NCBI GenBank assembly: GCA_964017045.1
Contig: OZ024798.1
Location: 6,841,793-6,905,792, forward strand
DNA length: 64,000 nucleotides
Direction: 5' to 3'
From: Omphiscola glabra
Lineage: Eukaryota; Mollusca; Gastropoda; Lymnaeidae
Shown here: positions 22,027 through 30,301 of the stretch, in pieces
Numbering within the stretch: position 1 is the stretch's first letter
Layout: every line of letters begins with the position of its first letter
Translations under genes and position numbers: made by a program
Notes under the pieces: generated by a model
Databases searched by the model: none
The model's input: the letters and a program-made list of their open reading frames with translations, nothing else
Told to the model about the DNA's origin: nothing

Positions 22027-22557
22027 GCCAGCGCAAGTGTCTTTTGTTTCACGGGAAGAAAAGAAAACTCTTCACCTGAAGCGGCTTTGACCTAACACCA
22101 GGGCCAACACCAATATTCCATCAACTTGTAGAACTGTCTCGGTGGCCCTGAATGACTGCTCGCCACAAACCCGGCCTCTCTTAAGCCACCAATAAGAACG
22201 GCACAATTTTCTCAGGCGAAAGAAAATGGTTCAGGTTTATTTTTGCATTTTTTAAATGTCTTTTTAGACGCGAGATTATGAGAAGCGAAATAACACAGCT
22301 GGATGAGTCCCGGAACAATTCTGGTGTTTAAATAATAAAAGAAACTTCACTTTCGTGCTGTGGCCTTGACCTCGAAAGGAAAGTTAAGTGGGTGACAATA
22401 CTGTAACTTCTTTTCTTCAAGACATGTACCTAAATATTTTCTACCCAATCTCAATCGAAAAAGAACAACCGTAAAGGAATAAGTCTAATTAAATAAGAAT
22501 AAGATACTATTATTAAAACTTCTAAATTACTTTCAGGAAGGACTTACTGCTAGGTTA
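22027..22557. other. No gene recognised
   Basis: Unique AT-rich sequence without a coding signal. Confidence 0.45.
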
Positions 22558-22705
22558 AGCTAGTGGAAGGAGGTCGCAGTTGCCACTATAAATTCTTTTG
22601 TTATTTAGGGGCTGCATTTTCGGTCAACTGCAGAGTACTATTCGCGTAAGAGGCGGCAAAAACATGGCCTGCCCCGGGCAGCACTAAACCTAGCTACGCC
22701 ACTAG
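22558..22705. mobile_element. Dispersed repeat copy ending CTAGCTACGCCACTAG
   Basis: The right end CCTAGCTACGCCACTAG is the complement of the CAGTGGCGTAGCTAGG terminus seen elsewhere. The left end begins CTAGTGG (22558), giving a short inverted terminus. The left boundary is tentative. Confidence 0.4.
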
Positions 22706-23705
22706 AAATATTGGATAAGTAGGTTATCATGCAACTGCGAGCATTGTTCGCAGAAGATCAGTCATATAACACACCATGAGAGCAAGACGTCGAGCAATAA
22801 TGAATATCGGATTGCGGGCCAACAGACAGCGTGACAGTCTGACAGCGTGACAGTCTGACTTCTGTTAGACGACCGAAAGCCTCAATCCCTTTCGATCGAA
22901 ACCGAAAAAAAAAGTAAGTTAACTTATCTGTTTCGGGCGAAAATACGCCGAAAGTAATCAAAACGCGACTTTCAGAGTCGACACCGAAGCCGAAATTCGG
23001 TCAGTCTCTAAAATATGTATTATATATATATTTATTTATATATAATGCTGCATTTTTTTTTCATATAGCACCGTATCTTCAATAAAGCACTGTATTATTA
23101 TGAACAAAACTGAACCATGCCGTCGTAACCCAGTTAAGAAACTGCTCAACAATAAATTCTGCACTAATGTGATAAGCATTGAATTTCTTTGAAAATAAAA
23201 ATATGTAAAAAAATACTCTTTAAAATAAAAACCCAAACATATGGAATATCGCTCACTCGTCTTCCGTTAGCAGAGCCAAACAACTGACAGATTGTCGTGG
23301 TCCCAACTTTATCGCCAACATCCAGCCCATGAAAGGCCATATCTCTGAATGCACGTGGCATCGGCTCGTCCAATGAAAGGATGTGTCGGACTCAGACTTG
23401 CGACCCGGGCCAAAATAGGACCGGCTTTTGATTTAAGCCGTTTCAGCATCGCGATAAACTCGGGCCCCGGGAGATTTGAGCTGCCATTAGTGGTACTCAC
23501 TTAGCATATGAAGTCTTGAAGGAGAAGTAGTGGTGGCCCACTAAACAATCATATGATAGCGAGTGCTTGGGGCGACTTGTTCTTTTAGTGCTAACTAAAT
23601 ATATGTGTCTTGTATGGTAATGACTAAATGTGTGCATTTTTAGTACTAAGAAGTAATTTTAATTCTTTTGAAAAGTACTCAGTGATATTTGTTGAAAGTG
23701 CGCAC
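22706..23705. other. No gene recognised
   Basis: Contains a short duplication (GACAGCGTGACAGTCT twice near 22826-22860). The open frames at 22758-23500 show no recognised domain. Confidence 0.4.
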
Positions 23706-23838
23706 TAACCCTACGACAGTTGTGCTGACCAAGTTAATGATACGATCACTAAACATACGACAGTTGTGCTGACCAAGTTAATGAAACGATCACTAAACCT
23801 ACGATAGTTGTGCTGACCAAATTAATGATTCGATCACG
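23706..23838. repeat. 44-bp repeat, 3 copies
   Basis: TACGACAGTTGTGCTGACCA starts at 23712 and 23756, with a TACGATAG variant at 23800. Confidence 0.92.
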
Positions 23839-23934
23839 CCCGTGTTAAGATGAGTAGCAGAGGAATTTTACGAGTCTCCATCTTCAGAGAACAATAAATC
23901 GTCATTTATATGCAAAATATGTTTATTTATATAT

Positions 23935-24045
23935 TTATATTTGTGTGTGTGTGTTGGGGGGGGGGCTTTAATTGGTCCCCCTAAATTCAGATTTTTGCCC
24001 CCCCCCCCCCCGGGAAAGGTTTTTTTTGCCCCGTCGCTAGATACA
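23935..24045. other. G-tract / C-tract pair
   Basis: (GT)n leads into G10 at 23956-23965. About 32 bp later come C14 and GGGAAAGG at 23998-24018, so the two tracts could pair as a hairpin. TTTTTGCCCC(n)GGGAAAGG resembles part of a dispersed repeat. Confidence 0.5.
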
Positions 24046-24561
24046 CTTAACAAGCAGGGCTCCCAAACCTAACAGAACCTTTATTAACTAAACGAGTAAA
24101 CATGCTTTCTTTTGATCAGAGGTTCTTCTGGAAATATCAATGTCAACTCCACAACTATTTCAATCGCAAATACGTGATGTTGTTAGGCGTATCTCAAAAG
24201 ATGAAATTAAACATTAAAAAGAGTTCATCAAAGCGACATTATCCCAAAACGGTTAAACTGGTATACGGACATTGTACGGCATATGGCGAACACTTTATCA
24301 TAAAAATTACGTTGATGTAACTAAGCTAAAACTCTTTTTTGAGATTGTTTATTTCCAACTTATATTAGGCAAAGTGCATTTATTTAAGAAAAAAAATTCT
24401 TACATTTAAAGACTCTTTTAAATTGAGTCTTGAGCCGAATGTACCAGCTTTAACTTATTTCACATCCCCTTCTCTACTAGAAGATAGAAGTAATTTGCAG
24501 GTCAACAACAATCCAAAATAAGATATGGGAAAAAACTACAAGAAGTGTCTGATTTCAATGA
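24046..24561. other. No gene recognised
   Basis: An ATG frame of 72 codons at 24102-24320 (MLSFDQRFFWKYQ...) has no recognised domain. The rest is AT-rich. Confidence 0.4.
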
Positions 24562-24564
24562 ACT

Positions 24565-25412
24565 GAAGTCTGTAGAGTTCCAAGGGTCTGTTGCAGAGTA
24601 GTAGCTAGAGTCTGTGGCAGATCAGTAGCTAGAGTCTGTGGCAGAGCAGTAGCTAGGGTCTGTGGCAAATCAGTAGATAGAGTCTGTGGCATAGCAGTAG
24701 CTAGAGTCTGTGGCAGAGCAGTAGCTAGAGTCTGTGGCAGAGCAGTAGCTAGAGTATGTGGCAGAGCAGTAGCTAGAGTCTGTGGCAGAGCAGTAGCTAG
24801 AGTCTGTGGCAGAGCATTAGCTAGAGTATGTGGCAGAGCAGTAGCTAGGGTCTGTGGCAGAGCAGTAGGTAGAATCTGTGGCAGAGCACTAGCTAGGGTC
24901 TGTGGCAGAGCAGTAGCTAGAGTCTGTGGCAGAGCAGTAGCTAGAGTCTGTGACAGAGCAGTAGCTAGAGTCTGTGGCAGAGCAGTAGCTAGGTTCTGTG
25001 GCAGAGCAGTAGCTAGAGTCTGTGGCAGATCAGTAGCTAGAGTCTGTGGCAGAGCAGTAGCTAGAGTCTGTGGCAGAGCAGTAGCTAGAGTATGTGGCAG
25101 AGCAGTAGCTAGAGTCTGTGGCAGAGCAGTAGCTAGAGTCTGTGGCAGAGCAGTAGCTAGAGTCTGTGGCAGAGCAGTAGCTAGAGTCTGTGGCAGAGCA
25201 GTAGCTAGAGTAGTGTGGCAGAGCAGTAGCTAGAGTCTGTGGCAGAGCAGTAGCTAGAGTCTGTGGCAGAGCAGTAGCTAGGGTCTGTGGCAGAGCAGTA
25301 GCTAGAATCTGTGGCAGAGCAGTAGCTAGAGTCTGTGGCAGAGCAGTAGCTAGAGTCTGTGGCAGAGCAGTAGCTAGAGTCTGTGGCAGAGCAGTAGCTA
25401 GAGTCTGTGGCG
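24565..25412. repeat. 24-bp minisatellite, about 35 copies
   Basis: The unit is AGCAGTAGCTAGAGTCTGTG plus GCAG. Scattered variants (TCAGTAG, GTATGTG, AGGGTCT) and one 2-bp insertion near 25212 occur. The Cys/Ser/Tyr-rich minus-strand frame is array read-through. Confidence 0.96.
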
Positions 25413-25866
25413 CAGCATAAAGAGAGCATCAAATGTAAACTATATTTAGAATTATAATATAAACTGAAAATGCTGCTTCCAATAAGTATAGATCGAGGGG
25501 AAAATTCCCTACACCCCCCCCCCCTTATTTTACGCCAGATACTAAAATGTCTGTGTAGAAAAAATATGAATTTTTGATGCTCAAGTGTTAGTTACGCAAC
25601 ATTGTTATATGATATTCAAGTAATCAATGGGAAGAATAAAAAACTGCAGGATGTCTGAAGAGCCAAATTAGATGAGAACTAGCCTAACCCAAGAGATTAC
25701 AGTAGCCAGACAATGACCTAGCACGTGCGCTGTAGAGATCCTACACCACTGCATCATCTGTACTGTCACATCTATATGAATATTTCACACAGTTTTAGCT
25801 TAGTCAGCAACAGGAAGTTCAGAGGCATGTCTCTATTGCATTATATATTGCCGCATATTGTATCAC
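25413..25866. other. No gene recognised
   Basis: Unique sequence with a C tract at 25514-25524. Confidence 0.45.
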
Positions 25867-26096
25867 CTCATTGCAAATGGTATGGTAATGATCAACTCAT
25901 TGCAAATGGTATGGTAATGATCAACTCATTGCAAATGGTATGGTAATGATCAACTCATTGCAAATGGTATGATAATGATCAACTCATTGCAAATGGTATG
26001 GTAATGATAAACTCATTGCAAATGGTATGATAATGATCAACTCATTGCAAATGGTATGGTAATGATCAACTCATTGCAAATGGTATGGTAATGATT
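25867..26096. repeat. 29-bp minisatellite, 8 copies
   Basis: CTCATTGCAAATGGTATGGT plus AATGATCAA is tandemly repeated; two copies have GATAATG. Confidence 0.95.
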
Positions 26097-27286
26097 GGTT
26101 GATGAGTTGTGGTTGTTTTCCCTTTGGCATTTATTTTGAAGATCTGCTTACTGAGCGTCTTTGCTTTGTTAACTAATGCTATAATTATGTAATACCTGGG
26201 ACAGGCCGTGTTGCCTTTCCTGGCATATCAGTTTCTCATCATGGCGGTATGAGGCAGAATTATTTATATCATATTCTCTCTTTGTTTTTCAGATAATGAA
26301 AGAAAGCATAACTGACCTTTGACATGTCAAGACAGAACTCCGCTATAAACGGTTCAATCAGATTCTGGAAATAATTAGTGGTCAGTGACACTTGCTTTGT
26401 TGTCATTACCCTTCAGCTGACCCCCCATGAAGATTTCACCTGACCTCCATGAAAATGTATTATTTCATAGAGAAAACGTTTTAATAAACTCAGTCCTTTA
26501 GGAAGTAGTCATTGGGTAACAAATTTCTGGTTTTAAAATGAATTTATTGATTATAAGCATTCATTAACAACGTGAGAACCGTTGGCCAAGAAACGTGTTT
26601 ATGTTCAGACTCAAAATAAAAAGTTTAGCATTAAAAGATCAAAGCTCTGAAGTAAGCACTGGTTGGTATCAAACTATCGAATCTTTGAGAGACAGTCAGA
26701 TCTGTCACATTGTTCACTATTTAAATGGACAAATAAATTCTAAACTTTAGAAATGTCCTTTGGTCGCTCCTCTCGAAATGTCTCTAAATGTGAAGTGCAC
26801 GGTGACCAGGTGGGACATGGGGGATCTGTTTATGAACAGAAAAATTGTCATTTCATGTAAGAGCATTAGGATTACACTAATATCACGATTTTAACACAAA
26901 ATGGTGAACCTGATGTGTTTGAGACATTCACGAAAACACTCTAAACCCATACCATGTTGGACCAGCGGCTGGATATTTGTGAAACCTTCTAGAAATTTTG
27001 TTTAGGAAACCTGGCTTCGATTCTTGTAACTGAACTTTCTAAAATACCCAATTTGGATTAGCGACTGGATATTTGTGAAATAAATAACTTTCCAAATACC
27101 ATTTATGGATTAGCGGTTGAATATTTGTGTGATTTTTGAGACACAATTTCTTTAAATAAAATAATATTTGTTATATCATTAATCTACTTTAACGCGTTAA
27201 CGCAGTCTAACACTACAGCTTTGTATAACAGAACTTTCTAAAACTCCATTGCGGATTAGTAGTTGGATATTTATGACAAAAATTTC
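26097..27286. other. 5' flank of the GPCR exon with diverged repeats
   Basis: Unique AT-rich sequence. Diverged copies of GGATTAGCGACTGGATATTTGTGA recur near 26960, 27056, 27110 and 27254, spaced irregularly, an eroded repeat just upstream of the receptor exon. I cannot define a promoter. The start codon may lie in a second exon, with the 5' UTR exon elsewhere. Confidence 0.45.
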
Positions 27287-27349
27287 TAAAATCGCTTTTC
27301 GTTTCTCGTCTGTATATTTGTGAGACGATTTGCTGAAAAGCACCTTTTC

Positions 27350-27647
27350 ATGGAACTTAAAGCAATGGAAACACTTGAATTTTCATTGCTGGAGAGCAAC
27401 CAGACCCTCAGCATCGGCAACAACACCACGGATGTAGGTCAGTTGCTCATTAACATGTTCGGACCCAAGAGAAAGGATTTTGTGTCAGCCATCACTCTGA
27501 CCATCGTATATTCGGTTATCTTTTTGTCGGGGATGGTCGGCAATATCTGCACGTGCCTGGTCATCGTCCGGACCAACTCAATGCAGACCACCACCAATTA
27601 TTACCTATTCAGCCTGGCAGTGTCGGATCTACTTCTCATCTTTTTTG
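27350..27647 (+). CDS. First coding exon of a neuromedin U/pyrokinin/CAPA-type GPCR
   Basis: From ATG 27350 this encodes 99 residues plus one base, ending at a consensus splice donor (GTAAGT at 27648), so the intron is phase 1. An in-frame stop lies upstream at 27287 and no earlier in-frame ATG exists; a second ATG is at 27365. The N-terminus has N-glycosylation sequons (N17QT, N24NT, N25TT). Residues about 45-72 form TM1 with the class A landmark G64-N65 (GNICTCLVIV). ICL1 follows (RTNSMQTTT), then TM2 NYYLFSLAVSD with the conserved D93. GN-TC-VI...M-T-TNYYLFSLAVSDLLL is the signature of neuromedin U, pyrokinin and CAPA receptors, which sense amidated neuropeptides and usually couple to Gq. 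The intron after the TM2 Gly fits that family. No later exon is visible on the plus strand here, so the gene either continues beyond the window or is broken. Confidence 0.85.
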
Positions 27648-28015
27648 GTAAGTGGTGTATAAGTGGTGTGTATGTTGTGTGTATGTTTTTGTGTATGTAG
27701 TATGTATATTGCGTGTGTGTTGTGTAGATTTTGTGTATATAATGTATGTATGTTTTGTATATGTTGTGTGTATGTGGTTTGTATATTCTGTGTCTGTTGT
27801 GTATGTGTTGTGTGTATTGTGTGTGTATGCTATGTGTATATTGTGTGTATGTAGTATTATGTTGTGTGTATGTTTTGGTGTACTTAGTGCGTGTTGTGTG
27901 TGTGTTTTGATACTGTAGTGTGTGTGTTTTGTGTTTGTTTGGTGTATGTAGTGTGTCTTTTGTGTATGTGGTGTGTACTTTGCATATAGGGTGTGTCTTT
28001 TATTATCTGCGTGTG
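27648..28015 (+). other. Splice donor followed by GT-rich intron sequence
   Basis: GTAAGT opens the intron, which runs at once into diverged TGTGTATGT/TGTTGTG repeats to about 28010. Cys/Val-rich frames over it are read-through of this low-complexity DNA. Confidence 0.85.
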
Positions 28016-28380
28016 TAAGCAGAACGTTTAGATCGGTCTATTTTATGTCTATATTATAATTATTATCCTAAAAATTTCGAAGAACATTTAATGCACTTAA
28101 TAGATAATAAAGAAGTGACCAACTAAAGTTTTTAATTTTTTTATGGCATCTCTCCGTGATTCTTACAATCTCTTCATCAATCGCTAGTCTTTTCAATCTC
28201 TAACGACCTCATATCCCCCTCCCTCCGCCTCCCTGTTGGTTTCTTTGACGAAAGACACATTCGAACAAGTGCCTGGTAACTAAGGAACAAACAATAGTTT
28301 TAGAGCTATCTCTATTTATCGAATATACTTTTGTATTTATTTATTTATTTTCTACCAGTATCAAATGTAGATATTTTATA
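28016..28380. other. No gene recognised
   Basis: AT-rich, probably intronic if the receptor gene is intact. Confidence 0.4.
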
Positions 28381-28791
28381 GCATGTCAGTAAAACACTTT
28401 ACAACCAATGCCGGAGCCATCTTTATGTCAGTCACACACCTTTCAATCAATGCCGGAGCCATCTTTATGTCAGTCACACACCTTACAACCAATGCCGGAG
28501 CCATCTTTATGTCAGTCACACACCTTTCAATCAATGCCGGAGCCATCTTTATGTCAGTCACACACGTTACAACCAATGCCGGAGCCATCTTTATGTCAGT
28601 CACACACCTTTCAATCAATGCCGGAGCCATCTTTATGTCAGTCACACACCTTACAACCAATGCCGGAGCCATCTTTATGTCAGCCACACACCTTACAACC
28701 AATGCCGGAGCCATCTTTATGTCAGTCACACACCTTACAACCAATGCCGGAGCCATCTTTATGTCAGTCACACACCTTACAACCAATGCCA
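28381..28791. repeat. 42-bp minisatellite, about 10 copies, partly alternating
   Basis: The unit GCCGGAGCCATCTTTATGTC plus AGTCACACACCTTACAACCA repeats every 42 bp. In the left two thirds, TTTCAATCAAT and TTACAACCAAT forms alternate, giving an 84-bp dimer. Frames on three phases are open because 42 is 3n. Confidence 0.95.
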
Positions 28792-29033
28792 CCCCTTCCA
28801 CAAAAAAAGTTTCGCACTTTGCCGAATATGCCATCCATCCAAATAAAGGAAAAAATATACCACCTCCTCTGCATCCTCTTCCTACGCCACTGAATACAAC
28901 ACTGCTTTTTGATAACCAACAGGAGGTCTAGCATGACACGTTGAGGATCACCTGGTCTCTTATCAAATATACTCATCAAATTGTATTTATAGCACGTAAA
29001 AAGAACATAGTGGTGCATCTCTTACCTTTAAAC

Positions 29034-29203
29034 CAGTGGCTCCCAACCATTTCTTCCAAGGGCCAAACGGCCTTTCCCTCACCCTTAACCTAACTCATAA
29101 AACCTTTGTCTTGTATGACGCATGGCTTGGCGTCCTAGTTAAAAATTGATTCCCTTAAAAAAAAGAGGGTCCTCGATTCAAAATATTAGGTTGAGAATCA
29201 CTG
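29034..29203. mobile_element. hAT-type MITE, 170 bp, with 8-bp target duplication
   Basis: Terminal inverted repeats are CAGTGGCTCCCAACC at the left and GGTTGAGAATCACTG at the right (complement CAGTGATTCTCAACC). Flanks are CTTTAAAC (29026-29033) and CTTTAAAA (29204-29211), an 8-bp duplication with one mismatch. CAGNGGTTCTCAACC ends with 8-bp duplications are typical of hAT/Charlie families. There is no coding capacity. Confidence 0.85.
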
Positions 29204-29211
29204 CTTTAAAA

Positions 29212-29906
29212 ACTGATATTTAACTGGATTCTTTTAAGGTTATGTTATAATCCCCTGCGGGAATTCCACGTTCTACTGGCTATCTTTTCATACCGGTTAA
29301 TTCTCCCTGGGGCTATCCTTTCCAAGGCATTATCTTTCCTTCTTTCTCCATTTAACATGGAAGAAATCAGCAATGTCTCCTAAGCTTAACCATGGATTTC
29401 GTTACCAACTCAGCCAGAAACGGTTCAAAACAAACTGGACAATAGAATAATAAGAAGAAGAAAAAATCAGCCATTGATTTGAGAACTTGTGATCGAAATT
29501 AAATGACGTCATTATCTGACGCCAATGACATGAATTAGTCACGTGATTGATTTCGTAGGTCAAGGACCAGTTGACTGTGTGAGTTGCTACCAACGCGTAA
29601 GAGGGGATTTGGGGGGGGGGGGGGGGGGGTTGGGACAACGATCTGCAAATGTTAAAGACTTTTTAAAACTATTTTTAGAATTGGAAAAGTCATAAACATG
29701 ACTCGAAGGGCTCTTCTTATTTCTTAAATTAGAGAGCAGTTTTAATCAATGTCATTGGAAATAGATCATATAGATAATTGTTATTAAGTTTAGAGGGTAA
29801 TATTACACAATGAAGAACAAATTTGAAAATAATTCTATGATACTATTTGGATTGTTGAATGATGAAAAAGCCAACCATTTAGGCTGATTGTTGGTTACAT
29901 TAATAA
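29212..29906. other. Unique sequence with a G19 run
   Basis: Contains a pure G tract at 29611-29629. No gene recognised. Confidence 0.5.
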
Positions 29907-30301
29907 GGTCAAGACGAATGGTGCACAATGATTTGGCTTGTAAGCATACAAGACGAATGGTGCACAATGATTTGGCTTGTAAGCATACAAGACGAATGGT
30001 GCACAATGATTTGGCGTTTAAGCATACAAGACGAATGGTGCACAATGATTTGGCTTGTAAGCATACAAGATGAATGGTGCACAATGATTTGGCTTGTAAG
30101 CATACAAGACGAATGGTGCACAATGATTTGGCTTGTAAGCATACAAGACGAATGGTGCACAATGGTTTGGCTTGTAAGCATACAAGACGAATGGTGCACA
30201 ATGATTTGGCTTGTAAGCATACAAGACGAATGGTGCACAATGATTTGGCTTGTAAGCATACAAGACGAATGGTGCACAATGATTTGGCTTGTAAGCATAC
30301 A
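29907..30301. repeat. 39-bp minisatellite, left arm (about 10 copies)
   Basis: The unit ACAAGACGAATGGTGCACAA plus TGATTTGGCTTGTAAGCAT repeats every 39 bp. It is the same repeat as 33188-33582; the two arms are separated by the LINE insertion. Confidence 0.96.

Noticed and set aside
24565..25412. CRISPR array
   Set aside because: Repeats are directly contiguous with no unique spacers, the genome is animal-like, and no cas genes are present. The same applies to the other arrays.
27652..27918. Cys/Val-rich small proteins just after the GPCR exon
   Set aside because: They read a GT-rich low-complexity intron immediately after a consensus donor site.
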